Counted from the first letter of the stretch, positions 25,125 to 35,751 are shown. The stretch: DNA of 64,000 nt from Verrucomicrobiota bacterium (GCA_014860005.1 JACZKP010000045.1:1-64000); one strand, 5' to 3'. Notes: generated by a model not told the origin, from the sequence alone. Made by a program: numbers and translations.

Positions 25125-28100
25125 ATGAGCACGAAAAGACATCCGAACTTCCTCCACCGTGGTCCCTTGAGTCCACAAAAAACCTGCCTGCTTGGTGTTG
25201 TTGCGGCTTTCGCCATTACTGGTCTGGCGTCTGCGGCCTCCATCGGTCTCAAGCTCGGCATTAACGGCGATGGCGGTCTGCAAAGTGCCGCAATCGGGGC
25301 GTTACTGCCCACCGATTTCGCCGGAGCGCCTGACTATGTCCAAGCCAACTGGAACATTCTGGGACGCTGGGGCGACAGTTCCGGCAACACGCCGTTTACC
25401 GTGATTGACAGCACAGGTGCCGCCACGTCAGTCATCATCAACTGGGACGCCAACAACATCTGGAGTTCGGGTGGAGGCGGCACCCCGGCGGACCAGGGTT
25501 TGCCGGACAGCAACTTGATGAACTCGTATCTGGATTCAAACGGGGCCGCGAACACTGATCTGGCCAACACGGTTTATGGCAACCCAGTCGGGAACAAGCC
25601 GTTGGTCTATATTTCCGGTCTTCAAGATTGGCTGACGGCTCAAGGTGCCGCCGCCTACGACGTGGTAATCTATTCCGACGGCAACAATACCGCAGGACAG
25701 GTGGGCCAGTTTTGGCTGGTCGAAGCCGCAGGCCCGACCTCTGAACTGACCTACGGCGATAACCTGTACTCGTCAGTGTTCATCTGTGACCGTGCGAATT
25801 TCATCACGACCGGTGTTTTTACCGGAGTTCCCGCTTCTGTTCAGGGAGGGCAGTTGGCTCAACGAGGAAACTTCCAAGGAAATTATGCGGTTTTCGAAAG
25901 TCTGACCAACAACTCCTTTCTGCTTCGCACCGCTGAGTTTAACTCGCGTTCCCCTATCAACGCCATTCAACTCATCCCGCGTGCCACTGCTGTGCCGGCA
26001 ACCATTTACCCCCTGGCCGACGCGCCTGTGTATGCGGGCGGCACCGCCACGTTTCGCGCAACGGTTTCGGGGGCGCAGCCCATGACGTTTCAATGGCGGA
26101 AAGGCGGCGTGGACCTGAACGACGGTGGCAATATCTCCGGCGCCACCACCGCCACCCTGACCATTGTCAACGCCAGTGCGGCGGATGTTGGCGCTTACAC
26201 GCTGGTGGTGACGAATCCGAACGGTGTGGCCACCAGTCCGGCGGCGCAACTTTCCATCGTCGCGCCCGTGGCCGGGAGCTATCCTGAAAAAATTGCCACC
26301 AACACCCCCTATGCCTATTGGCGGCTGAACGAATCGAGCGACACCAGCACCAGTTACACTCCCGCCTACGATTATGTGGGCGGCTTCAGCGGCACTTACG
26401 GCAACGCGGCGTTGAACGGCCTCAGTGGAGTTGTTGGCCCGCGTCCCGCCTCCTTCCCGGGATTTGAAAGCGGAAACAATGCGATGCAATCCGGGCGGCT
26501 CGTGCCTCGATCTTGGGTCGTGGCCCCACCGTTGGGCTTAACAACCAACGCCGTGACGGTGTGCGCTTGGATTCACCCCACCGCTGCCCAGACGGCGAAT
26601 ACTTCCGTCTTTGCGTCTCGGGATACAGGAACCAACGTCTTCACGTTCGGTTATGGCAACAATGCCAACAACATGATTGGCTATGCTTGGGGCGGTGATG
26701 GCGCCAGTTGGAATTTTGCCTCTGGCCTCGTGCCGTTGACCAACGCCTGGTCGTTCATCGCAATTACCGTCACCCCCTCGAATGCGGTGCTGTATCTCTT
26801 CAACGCCAGCGGCCAGCTTACCGCGACGAATACCCTGACTCACCCGGACGTGGGTTTCTCAGGCCTGACCACCATTGGTGTGGATCCAAGCAATGCCACC
26901 AATCCGTCGGATCGTGCCTTCAGTGGAATGATTGATGAAGTTGCCGTTTTCGGTCGCGCGCTGTCACCTTTGGAAGTGCTCGATCTCTACAAGAAGGGCC
27001 TTGGTCTGACGGCGATTGCTCCGGTGATTGCTACGCAACCCAAGTCGAAGGCGGTCTTTGCAGGTCGGTCCGTCACGTTCAATGTCGTTGCGTCAGGGGA
27101 TCAACCGCTCAGCTATCAATGGCGTCGGGGCGGGGCTAACTTGAGCAACGAAGGCAATGTATCCGGCGTAAATACGCCCACCTTGTCCATTACCAGTGCC
27201 ACGACTGCGAATGAGGGCAATTACGACGTGGTGGTACAAAACGTCGTGGGTCCAGCAACGAGCACAGCCGCTACCCTGAGTGTGATCGCTTCCAACGCAG
27301 CGCCGGTGGCGTATGAAGCCGTGCTGCGCGCAGCCAACCCGGTTGCCTATTGGCGACTGAATGAAACCACCGGGACCGCGGCTTACGATTACTGGAGTGG
27401 CAACATCGCCGAGCACATCAATACCACAGTTGGGGTGGAGGGGCCGCGACCTCCCGGCTTCACCGGCTTGGAATCTGGCAATGCCGCCGCCGCGTACGAC
27501 GGCGTGACCACCGCCACGGATACCGGCGTCAGTCTGATGAACAATCGCTCCCAGTTTTCCATCATCGGCTGGTTTAATTCGGCCGGCCTCCAGACGGCAC
27601 GTGCGGGTTTGTTTGGGCAGAATGATTGTGCCGAATTCGGTTTTCATGGCGCGGATATTGGCATCTGGACGCCGGGTGGAGGCTTTGCTTCGTTTGCCGG
27701 TCAGGGCCAGAACATGATTGTTCCCGGGCAATGGTATTTTCTCGCCGCGGTGGGTAATGGGACAAGCCTGACCCTGTATCTGCTCTCAACGGACCTGACG
27801 ATGCAGACCAGCGCCAGTGTGACGACGACGAATTACGGCAGTTCGAGCTTTCCGTTCCGCATTGGCGGCGGCGGAATTCTCGACGCGACGGGCAATTACT
27901 TCATCGGCCAGATTGACGAAGTGGCGTTGTTCGACCGCGCACTCTCGGCGGGCGAGGTTTCCGACCTCTTTGGAGCTGCCTTGACCGGTGGAGACTTACC
28001 GCCTGCCATCAGTGTGCAGCCGGCTTCGGCCACGCTTTATGCGGGTCGCAACGCCCAACTCAATGCGACTGCCGTGGGTAGTTCGCCGTTGGGTTATCAG

Positions 28101-29162
28101 TGGCGCAAGGATGGTCTGAACGTCAGCGACGGCGGAAATGTTTCAGGGGCGACGACGCCGAGCTTGAGCATCACGGGTGTGACTGCCGCCGATATGGGAG
28201 ATTACACGTTGGTGGTGACCAACTCGGCTGGTACCGTGACCAGCGTGGTGGCGACCTTGACCGTCATTACTCCCGCGGTGGGCAGCCATGAATCGAGCGT
28301 GATTGCGGCCAATCCCATTGCTTATTACCGGCTCAATGAAACCGGTGATACGTCTGCTGGCACACTCCCCGCCTTTGACTACTGGGGTGGACGCACGGGC
28401 ACTTACGGAGCGGCGGCGCAGAACGCGTTTTACAGCATCCTCGGTCCGACGCCGGCGGATGGCTTCAGCGTGTTTGAAAGCGCCAATGCCGCGGTGCAGA
28501 CCGTTACCGCCACAGCCAACTCCTTTGTCACGGTCCCGGGCTTGGGCGTCACCACCGACACGGTGACGATTACTGCCTGGGTGAATCCGGACAGCTATGT
28601 GACCCGGGCCGGAATCGTGTTTGCCCGCGCCGGTCAACCGGCCACCGGCATCAACTTCATCGGCACGGGCAATCTGAACTATCACTGGCTGGATACCGCC
28701 ACGACCTACAACTGGGATTCCGGCCTGAACGTGCCGCTCAACCAGTGGTCTTTTGTGGCGCTGGTGGTCGAACCCACGCAGGCGACGATGCACCTGCTCA
28801 ACGCCAACGGCGTGCAAAGTGCCGTCAATGCGGTTACCCACGCTGCCCGGAACTTCTCGGACAACATTCGCATCGGCGGAGACCCATCCGGGGATGCCCG
28901 CACTTTCACCGGTCGGATTGACGAGGTGGCGTTCTTCAACTACGCGCTAACACCGGCCCGGATTCTGGGCCTCTACCTGGCCGTGCCCACGGTGACGTTG
29001 AGCGTTGAGTATGCCGACGGCAACGTTACGCTGACCTGGCCGGAAGGCACCTTGTTGGAGGCGAATTCTGTGACCGGACCTTACACCACCAACAACGCGG
29101 CTTCGCCTTACGTGATTCCGGCGACCGGCGCGCAGAAATACTATCGCGTCATTGTGAAGTAG
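25125..29162 (+). CDS. Secreted three-module Ig-like/LamG protein
   Basis: This 1345-residue protein has a signal peptide (residues 1-37) and an N-terminal domain (about 38-290) of unknown type. Three copies of an Ig-like plus LamG unit follow: Ig at about 293-380, 631-716 and 958-1045, and LamG at about 385-625, 729-950 and 1054-1285. Ig units share S-Y-Q-W-R-x-G-G-x-x-L-S-x-x-G-N-V-S-G and L-S-I-x-x-V. Each LamG unit opens with P-x-A-Y-W/Y-R-L-N-E and has an I-D-E-V-A-x-F-x-R-A-L-S motif. Ig and LamG domains bind carbohydrates or proteins at the cell surface. Residues 1286-1345 form the C-terminal module ending K-Y-Y-R-V-I-V-K. A strong terminator follows. Confidence 0.87.
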   Translation: MSTKRHPNFLHRGPLSPQKTCLLGVVAAFAITGLASAASIGLKLGINGDGGLQSAAIGALLPTDFAGAPDYVQANWNILGRWGDSSGNTPFTVIDSTGAATSVIINWDANNIWSSGGGGTPADQGLPDSNLMNSYLDSNGAANTDLANTVYGNPVGNKPLVYISGLQDWLTAQGAAAYDVVIYSDGNNTAGQVGQFWLVEAAGPTSELTYGDNLYSSVFICDRANFITTGVFTGVPASVQGGQLAQRGNFQGNYAVFESLTNNSFLLRTAEFNSRSPINAIQLIPRATAVPATIYPLADAPVYAGGTATFRATVSGAQPMTFQWRKGGVDLNDGGNISGATTATLTIVNASAADVGAYTLVVTNPNGVATSPAAQLSIVAPVAGSYPEKIATNTPYAYWRLNESSDTSTSYTPAYDYVGGFSGTYGNAALNGLSGVVGPRPASFPGFESGNNAMQSGRLVPRSWVVAPPLGLTTNAVTVCAWIHPTAAQTANTSVFASRDTGTNVFTFGYGNNANNMIGYAWGGDGASWNFASGLVPLTNAWSFIAITVTPSNAVLYLFNASGQLTATNTLTHPDVGFSGLTTIGVDPSNATNPSDRAFSGMIDEVAVFGRALSPLEVLDLYKKGLGLTAIAPVIATQPKSKAVFAGRSVTFNVVASGDQPLSYQWRRGGANLSNEGNVSGVNTPTLSITSATTANEGNYDVVVQNVVGPATSTAATLSVIASNAAPVAYEAVLRAANPVAYWRLNETTGTAAYDYWSGNIAEHINTTVGVEGPRPPGFTGLESGNAAAAYDGVTTATDTGVSLMNNRSQFSIIGWFNSAGLQTARAGLFGQNDCAEFGFHGADIGIWTPGGGFASFAGQGQNMIVPGQWYFLAAVGNGTSLTLYLLSTDLTMQTSASVTTTNYGSSSFPFRIGGGGILDATGNYFIGQIDEVALFDRALSAGEVSDLFGAALTGGDLPPAISVQPASATLYAGRNAQLNATAVGSSPLGYQWRKDGLNVSDGGNVSGATTPSLSITGVTAADMGDYTLVVTNSAGTVTSVVATLTVITPAVGSHESSVIAANPIAYYRLNETGDTSAGTLPAFDYWGGRTGTYGAAAQNAFYSILGPTPADGFSVFESANAAVQTVTATANSFVTVPGLGVTTDTVTITAWVNPDSYVTRAGIVFARAGQPATGINFIGTGNLNYHWLDTATTYNWDSGLNVPLNQWSFVALVVEPTQATMHLLNANGVQSAVNAVTHAARNFSDNIRIGGDPSGDARTFTGRIDEVAFFNYALTPARILGLYLAVPTVTLSVEYADGNVTLTWPEGTLLEANSVTGPYTTNNAASPYVIPATGAQKYYRVIVK

Positions 29163-29195
29163 TAATTGTGCGAATAGTAAGTTAATCAGTTCCAC

Positions 29196-29235
29196 GGAAC
29201 AGCCGGGGCGGAGATGCCCCGGCTGTTTCCTTTTT
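29196..29235 (+). terminator. Rho-independent terminator after the Ig/LamG gene
   Basis: A 10-bp perfect stem (CAGCCGGGGC with GCCCCGGCTG, loop GGAGAT) is extended by a flanking GGAA/TTCC pair and followed by CCTTTTT. It lies 34 bp after the stop codon at 29162 and just before the next large gene, so the two giant genes are probably transcribed separately. Confidence 0.85.
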
Positions 29236-29251
29236 GGGAAGTTGTGAGAGA

Positions 29252-32200
29252 ATGGAGGCGATGTTGAAAGTTGTCAGGGATTGCTGTGCCGGGGGCGTTT
29301 TGAATGGAACGCTTTGTCTGCGGGCCTGGTTTGTGGCCGCCTGCCTCGCGCTGGGACTCGTGACCTCCACCGGCGGAGCGCGCGGGGAGATTGTCATCAA
29401 CGAGATTCACTATGATCCCGACGTCAAGACCGAGCCGGTGGAGTTCATCGAATTGTTCAACGCTGGCGGCAGCGCGGTGGACCTATCCGGCTGGCGCTTT
29501 TCTGCCGGGGTGAATTTCACATTCCCCCAAGGCACCAGCATCGGCCCGGACAGTTATCTGGTGGTGGCCCAGAACCCGGCGGCGCTCCAGAGCAAGTTTG
29601 GTGGGAGCGCGCTGGGACCGTGGTCGGGCCGCCTGAGTAACGAGGGCGAAACCATTGTCCTGCGCAATGCCGCGAACGAGGTGGTGGACGAGGTGGATTA
29701 CCAGCGTGGGTTTCCGTGGCCGACGGTGGGTGACGCGCCGGGTTACTCAATCGAACTGATCCATCCCGCCCTGGCCAACGACGTGGGCGGCAGTTGGCGC
29801 GCTTCCGTGACGCGCAATCCCCTCCGCGAGACGTTCACGCTCATCTCCGACCGCTCGACCTGGAAGTACTTCAAGGGCTTCAGCGCGCCGTCATCGCCCG
29901 CGACGGTCTGGCGCGCGTTGGGTTATTCCGACGCGGAGTGGCTCACGGGCATTGGCCCCATTGGCTACGGAGAGAGCGCCAGTTTCCTCGGCACGATTCT
30001 CACCGACATGCGGAGCAACTACACAACCGTGTTCTTCCGCAATACCTTCGTGGTGACGAATGTTGCGCAAATCTCCGAATTGATTCTCGAAGCGAGTTAT
30101 GACGACGGCTTCAAAGTCTGGATCAATGGCATAAACGTGCTCAACGCCAATATGTCGTCCGGCGAAGTTCCGTTCAACGGCACGGCTGGTGCGGCGCGTG
30201 AGGATCTCTCTTACAACCGGTTTACCCTTGGTTCGCCGCAGTCGTTTTTGGTCACGGGCACAAATGTCATCGCCACCCAGGCCGCCAACTCCAGTCTCGG
30301 CAGCAGCAGTGATTTCTTCCTCGATGTCCGCCTGCTGGCGAGCGTGGGCCCGCCTGGCCACGGCCCAACGCCCGGTGCGCTCAACTCCGTTTTTGCCACC
30401 AACGCGCCGCCAGCCATTCGACAGGTTAACCATGTCCCGCGACAACCCAGGTCGCAGGAGCCGGTGACGATCACGGCCAAGATCACCGACCCTGACAATG
30501 TCACCGGCGTGACGCTGCATTATCAATTGGTGGATCCCGGCAATTACATTGAACTCGGCGACCCGTCCTACACCAACAACTGGACCAGCCTGCCCATGAA
30601 TGATGCCGGAGTGAACGGTGACGCTGTGGCGGGAGACGATGTTTACACCGTCGTGCTGCCCGGCAACTTGATGACGCATCGGCGGTTGGTGCGCTACCGC
30701 ATTACCGCTGCGGATGGTGTCGGGCTGGCCGTCTCGGTGCCTTACCCTGATGATCCGCAACCGAACTTTGCGCTCTTCTGTTATGATGGCGTGCCCGCGT
30801 GGCAAGGCGCGGTGCGGCCCGGTTTTACGCCTGCGGTAAACTTCGACACGAACGTGATGGGCCGCCTCCCGGTCGTGCATTTGATTTCCAAGAGCAACTC
30901 CGTGGTCAACGCGACGTGGTTCAACCGTTACGGCGGCGATGCTTATTTGTGGTCCGGCACGCTCGTGTATGACGGCAAAGTGTACGACCACATTCGCTAC
31001 CGCGCGCGCGGGGGCGTTTGGCGTTACGCGATGGTCAAGAACATGTGGAAATTCGACTTAAACCGCGGCCACGATCTGCAAATGCGCGACGACTACGGGC
31101 GGAAGTTCGGCACCACTTGGCGCAAACTGAATCTAGGTGCATCCATCCAGCAGGGGGATTATGGACATCGTGGCGAGCAGGGCATGTTTGAATCAGTTGG
31201 TTTCCGGCTTTTTAACCTCGCTGGAGTCGCGTCGCCCAAGACGGTGTTTCTCCAGTTTCGGGTCATCAACAGTGCCGTTGAGGTCAGCCTTGCCTCGCAA
31301 TACGAGGGTGATTTTTGGGGCGTTTATCTTGGCATCGAACAGGAGGATGGCCGATTTCTGGACGAGCACGGGCTGCCGGACGGTAATCTCTATAAAATGG
31401 AAAGCGGCACCGGCGAATTGAACAACCTTGGTCCGCTTGGCCCGACGGACAAATCGGATCTCAACGCATTTCTAAGCTCCTATCGCAGCACCACCACGCC
31501 GCCAACTGAAGCCTGGTGGCGGGCGAACTTGAACCTGACGAACTACTGGAGTTACCAGGCCATCGTGCAGGGCATCCATCACTACGATATCTGTTACGGC
31601 AAGAATTATTTCTATTACCGCCATCCTGAAATCGGGCGCTGGTCGGTTCACACATGGGACCTCGATCTGACCTGGGCCGACAACATGTACGATTCCGGCT
31701 GTGGCGGGCGTGATGATCTGTTCTTTCCATTGTTTGGGAATGGCAGCAGTTATCCCTTCAAACCGGCGCTCACCACGGAATACAAGAATCGCGTCCGGGA
31801 AATTCGTGACCTCCTGTTCAACTCTGACCAGGCCGGGCAGGTGATTGATGAATACGCCGCGCGCTTGCGCGGCCCAACCAACGGGCCCACCATCCTCGAC
31901 GCGGATCGCAGCATGTGGGACTACAACCCCAAGATGGCCAACTCCGCCTACAGTTCGACGATCTCCAAAGCGGGGCAGGGGCGTTTCTATCAATGGCCCT
32001 ACGAACCGGCCGTCAGCAAAGATTTCAACGGCTGCATCCAGTTGATGAAAAACTATGTCGCCGCCCGCAGCATCTTGCTGAACAACATCGCGGCGGACGC
32101 CCTGCCCGCAACTCCAACCGTCACCTACATTGGGGCATCCAATTTTCCCTTGAACCGGTTGAGCTTTCGAAGTTCAACGTACAGCGGGAACAATCCCTTC

Positions 32201-34348
32201 GCGGCCATGAAATGGCGGATTGGCGAAGTTGCCGACCCCAACGCCCCCGGCTTCGATCCCGCCGCGCCGCGCGCCTACGAAATCACCCCCCTGTGGGAAA
32301 GCGCCGAACTCAACGCTTTCGAGAGCGATGTCACCATCCCCGCCAGCGCGGTGCGGGTCGGCCGCACCTATCGCGTCCGCGCCAAGATGAAGGATACAAA
32401 CGGCCGGTGGAGTCACTGGTCGGCCCCGGTCCAGTTTGTCGCCGCCGAACCCGACAACTCTGGTGCTCTTGTGTATCACCTGCGGCTTTCAGAGCTGATG
32501 TATGATCCACCCGCGGGCAGCGACTTCGAGTTTGTGGAGTTGCACAACCGCAGTGCAGAACTGACGCTGGATTTGTCGGGAGCGAAGTTTACCACCGGGA
32601 TAGATTTCACTTTTCCGACCGGAACAACCCTTGAGCCGGACAATTATTTGCTGGTCGTGAAGGCGGCGGATTTTGCGGCTTTTCGCGCGCATTACGGCCT
32701 GTCCACCAACGTGCTCCTGGCAGGGCCATACACCGGCAGCCTTGCCAACGAAGGCGAAGAGTTGGTGTTCAAGACCACGCCGGGTGGTGCGGAGATTTTC
32801 TCCTTCGAGTACGGCAACGGTCGCGGGTGGCCAAAGGCAGCCAGCGGAGCCGGACACTCGCTTGTGCCTTTGGATCGCGCGGCGGACGGACCGGCAACTG
32901 GCGCGCTGGATTATCCCGGCAACTGGCGTGCCAGCACGTTCATCGGCGGCTCGCCTGGCTTGACCGACCCGCCTTGGCCAGCCTCGGCAATGGTGCTGAA
33001 TGAGATTGCCGCGCATACCGATTACGCGAATCCGGCAAGACCGGAGTACGATTCCAACGACTGGATTGAACTCTACAATGCCAGCGGCACCAACATTTCG
33101 CTCCGGGACTGGTACTTGAGCGACCGTGCTGGCGACCTTCGCAAATGGGCGCTTCCCGACGTGGCTGTGCCGGCCTCTGGCCGCATCACCTTTGACGAGG
33201 TCACTGGTTTTCATATTCCCATCACCACGGGCTTCGGCTTGGATAAAGCTGGCGAACAGGTGCTCCTGTCCTACCTGCCGGGCACGGGTGCGGATCGTGT
33301 GGTGGACGAAATTCAATTCCAAGGACAGGAGAATGACGTTTCGCTGGGCCGTTACCCGGATGGGGGGAAGGACTGGTTTGCCCTGGGGCGCACCCGCAAT
33401 GAAGCAAACTCCCCGCCGCTGCAAAATATCGTGATCAGTGAACTCATGTATCGCCCTCCTTCTGCCAGCACGAACGACAATACCCTCGATGAGTTCATCG
33501 AGTTGTTAAATCCCACTGCCAGTGCCATTGAGCTTTTTAGCTCAAGCGGAGCATGGCGTATCGGCGGCGGAGTCGCTTTCACGTTCCCGCCCGCCCAATC
33601 GTTGCTCGCTGGCGGATTGGCGTTGGTTGTGAGCTTTGATCCGAGTGACGCGCCGGCCTTGGCATCGTTTCACGCCCGGTACGGTGTGACTAATGCCGCC
33701 GTGCAGGTCTTCGGTCCGTATTCCGGCAAGCTTGGCAATCGCAGTGACCGCGTGGCGCTTGAGCGCCCGCAGGCAGCGGACAAACCCGGCGATGCGATTT
33801 CCTGGGTGATTGTGGACGAGGTGATCTACGGCAATCAAATCCCGTGGCCAGCCTCCGCCAATGGCAGTGGCTACTCACTTCATCGCACCGTCGTCAGCGG
33901 GTCGGGTAACAACCCTGTGAATTGGTTCGCCGCACCTCCCACTGCGGGTTTGCCGCCGACCAATGATCGTGACGGCGACGGGATGCCAGACGCATGGGAA
34001 CTGGCCCATGGGTTGGACCCGGACAACCCCGATGACGCGGCCGAAGATGCTGACGAAGATGGGAGCACCAATCTGCACGAATACCTCACCGGCACCGACC
34101 CGCGAGATCCTGCGAGCGTCCTCAAACTCACGGTAGTCCGTTCGCAGGACGGCACACTTAATCTCCAGTTCCCGGTCGTTGCTGGGCGGTCTTACACCGT
34201 CGAATTCCGCAACGAGTCGCCGGTTGGAGTGTGGGCGGGTTTGCAGGATTTTTCACCCGAACCCACCAACGGTATTACGGAATTGGTGGATTCATCACCG
34301 ACACATTCAGCGCAACGTTTCTACCGCGTGGTTACGCCCTCGCGTTAA
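29252..34348 (+). CDS. Giant secreted lamin-tail/CotH-kinase protein, second copy
   Basis: This protein has about 1698 residues. The start is uncertain; ATG codons at 29252 and 29261 are both usable. After a signal peptide come a lamin-tail domain (about 45-180), a jelly-roll domain of the W-K-Y-F type (about 200-370), an Ig-like calcium-type domain (about 385-490) and a CotH kinase-like domain (about 520-945) with D-L-D-L-T-W-A-D-N-M near residue 810. Three more lamin-tail domains follow, then a thrombospondin-3/calcium segment (D-R-D-G-D-G-M-P-D-A-W-E) and a C-terminal module ending R-F-Y-R-V-V-T-P-S-R. It is a domain-shuffled paralogue of the protein at 12508. Export is likely; its role is unknown. 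Confidence 0.85.
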   Translation: MEAMLKVVRDCCAGGVLNGTLCLRAWFVAACLALGLVTSTGGARGEIVINEIHYDPDVKTEPVEFIELFNAGGSAVDLSGWRFSAGVNFTFPQGTSIGPDSYLVVAQNPAALQSKFGGSALGPWSGRLSNEGETIVLRNAANEVVDEVDYQRGFPWPTVGDAPGYSIELIHPALANDVGGSWRASVTRNPLRETFTLISDRSTWKYFKGFSAPSSPATVWRALGYSDAEWLTGIGPIGYGESASFLGTILTDMRSNYTTVFFRNTFVVTNVAQISELILEASYDDGFKVWINGINVLNANMSSGEVPFNGTAGAAREDLSYNRFTLGSPQSFLVTGTNVIATQAANSSLGSSSDFFLDVRLLASVGPPGHGPTPGALNSVFATNAPPAIRQVNHVPRQPRSQEPVTITAKITDPDNVTGVTLHYQLVDPGNYIELGDPSYTNNWTSLPMNDAGVNGDAVAGDDVYTVVLPGNLMTHRRLVRYRITAADGVGLAVSVPYPDDPQPNFALFCYDGVPAWQGAVRPGFTPAVNFDTNVMGRLPVVHLISKSNSVVNATWFNRYGGDAYLWSGTLVYDGKVYDHIRYRARGGVWRYAMVKNMWKFDLNRGHDLQMRDDYGRKFGTTWRKLNLGASIQQGDYGHRGEQGMFESVGFRLFNLAGVASPKTVFLQFRVINSAVEVSLASQYEGDFWGVYLGIEQEDGRFLDEHGLPDGNLYKMESGTGELNNLGPLGPTDKSDLNAFLSSYRSTTTPPTEAWWRANLNLTNYWSYQAIVQGIHHYDICYGKNYFYYRHPEIGRWSVHTWDLDLTWADNMYDSGCGGRDDLFFPLFGNGSSYPFKPALTTEYKNRVREIRDLLFNSDQAGQVIDEYAARLRGPTNGPTILDADRSMWDYNPKMANSAYSSTISKAGQGRFYQWPYEPAVSKDFNGCIQLMKNYVAARSILLNNIAADALPATPTVTYIGASNFPLNRLSFRSSTYSGNNPFAAMKWRIGEVADPNAPGFDPAAPRAYEITPLWESAELNAFESDVTIPASAVRVGRTYRVRAKMKDTNGRWSHWSAPVQFVAAEPDNSGALVYHLRLSELMYDPPAGSDFEFVELHNRSAELTLDLSGAKFTTGIDFTFPTGTTLEPDNYLLVVKAADFAAFRAHYGLSTNVLLAGPYTGSLANEGEELVFKTTPGGAEIFSFEYGNGRGWPKAASGAGHSLVPLDRAADGPATGALDYPGNWRASTFIGGSPGLTDPPWPASAMVLNEIAAHTDYANPARPEYDSNDWIELYNASGTNISLRDWYLSDRAGDLRKWALPDVAVPASGRITFDEVTGFHIPITTGFGLDKAGEQVLLSYLPGTGADRVVDEIQFQGQENDVSLGRYPDGGKDWFALGRTRNEANSPPLQNIVISELMYRPPSASTNDNTLDEFIELLNPTASAIELFSSSGAWRIGGGVAFTFPPAQSLLAGGLALVVSFDPSDAPALASFHARYGVTNAAVQVFGPYSGKLGNRSDRVALERPQAADKPGDAISWVIVDEVIYGNQIPWPASANGSGYSLHRTVVSGSGNNPVNWFAAPPTAGLPPTNDRDGDGMPDAWELAHGLDPDNPDDAAEDADEDGSTNLHEYLTGTDPRDPASVLKLTVVRSQDGTLNLQFPVVAGRSYTVEFRNESPVGVWAGLQDFSPEPTNGITELVDSSPTHSAQRFYRVVTPSR

Positions 34349-34359
34349 GCTCCTGATTC

Positions 34360-35751
34360 TCACGCGGCGCAAGGAGCGAAAATTGCCTCGCTCATGCCGT
34401 GGATGATTTTCTTGTCCGCCGGACAAATCGTGGCCAGCACGCCGCCGAATTGAGTGCGCGCGGCATCGCTTTCGCCGGAAACAAAGTAATACGGACAAAG
34501 CCGCACCCGGCCCTTCATTGGCACGACAGCGCTGCGCTCGAAGTCAAACCACTGTGACTCGACGAGCGCGGGCTTGTGGTAACGCTGGAGGACCCGCGGC
34601 GATTGCTCGAAGTGCGCGATGGCTTCATCCACGGCTCTCGCCCAATCCTCGTGCGAAAGATCACTGCCCAGGAAAACCCCCCGCGCTCCCCAAGCGTGTG
34701 CCGAGAAGCCCGAGACTTTCAGAATCAATTCGCGTTCTTTTTGCGAAAGGCTCTTGAGTTGTTGCCAATCGGTGAGGTTCAACTCCGGAATGGCCGCGTG
34801 CGGCGGCAACGGTGCGGGGTCAACCAGCCAGGTGTAGGGCACCAGTTGCTTCATCCGCTTGAAGTAACCGTCGCCCAATTCCTGCCGCCAGAATCCGTGC
34901 AGATGGCGGTTCCACAGCAACGCGAACAGCATTTTCTCCTCGAACACCGGCTTCGGTGGCGGCGTAACGTGCAGGCGCTTCTCCGCAGCCAGTTCAAACA
35001 TCGTCTTTGCGTTCGGCACATTAGCGAGGTCAAACAACTCGAAGAAGCGATACGCGGCGTCGCCGGCGCGGAAATCCTTGAACGATGAATCCTGAATCGA
35101 GAACCGTGCGCCGAGTTGTTCGCACAGCCACTGCATCTCCGGCCGGTAAGTTGCCGATTCCTCCGACACGACAATCCGCACCGCCGGCGCCTCACCGAAG
35201 AGGCTGGCAAAGCCGCGCAACATGCCGTCCGCGCTACCGAGCACTTCAAAGCCGGCCTGTGCGTAAGTCTGGTTCAGCCACGCCGTCAACCCAATGCCGC
35301 CGGGAACAGAATCCAGTTCCGTGACGCTCATGCCATGGTCCGTGAGCAGCAGATCGGGCCGGATGACACGCGGAACATCGTGCTTAAACCCAGTTGCCCG
35401 CTGCAATTCAATCAACTCGGGGGGCTTACCCAAGTCGAGCCAGTGCGCGATCCACTCCGGCTGCTTGCCTTCCGCACTCTTTCGGTACAGCAAATTGACG
35501 GCGCGATAGAATTGCAGGAGCACCCGCCCCAGCGATTCGATGTCCTTTGCCAGTCCTGGTCCAAGCGAAAACGGGGCGGGAGAAACCCGCCACTCGTGGC
35601 CGGCGAAGAGACCGGCCGCCGGTATTCGTGCGCGGACCAACTCCGCGACCGCGTCTGCGGACAGGGTGGCGGACTTTCCCGACTGCGGGGGCTGTGTTGA
35701 GGCGACCGGAATCACGCGGCCCACGCTAAGGGAAGCAATCAACTCCGTCAA
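34360..35751 (-). CDS. ATP-grasp-like protein of unknown role
   Basis: This 463-residue soluble protein appears to start at a TTG. The C-terminal half shows an ATP-grasp-like layout: a lysine in L-I-L-K-V-S-G-F-S-A, then W-G-A-R-G-V-F-L-G-S-D-L-S, then V-L-Q-R-Y-H-K-P and a late acidic/basic strand region. The middle has P-D-L-L-L-T-D-H-G-M-S-V-T-E-L-D-S-V-P-G-G-I-G, which resembles the substrate loop of glutathionylspermidine-synthase-like and circularly permuted ATP-grasp enzymes. If correct, it ligates a carboxylate to an amine, but no substrate can be named. It is a single gene converging on the CotH gene, 11 bp apart. Confidence 0.5.
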   Translation of the reverse strand: MTELIASLSVGRVIPVASTQPPQSGKSATLSADAVAELVRARIPAAGLFAGHEWRVSPAPFSLGPGLAKDIESLGRVLLQFYRAVNLLYRKSAEGKQPEWIAHWLDLGKPPELIELQRATGFKHDVPRVIRPDLLLTDHGMSVTELDSVPGGIGLTAWLNQTYAQAGFEVLGSADGMLRGFASLFGEAPAVRIVVSEESATYRPEMQWLCEQLGARFSIQDSSFKDFRAGDAAYRFFELFDLANVPNAKTMFELAAEKRLHVTPPPKPVFEEKMLFALLWNRHLHGFWRQELGDGYFKRMKQLVPYTWLVDPAPLPPHAAIPELNLTDWQQLKSLSQKERELILKVSGFSAHAWGARGVFLGSDLSHEDWARAVDEAIAHFEQSPRVLQRYHKPALVESQWFDFERSAVVPMKGRVRLCPYYFVSGESDAARTQFGGVLATICPADKKIIHGMSEAIFAPCAA

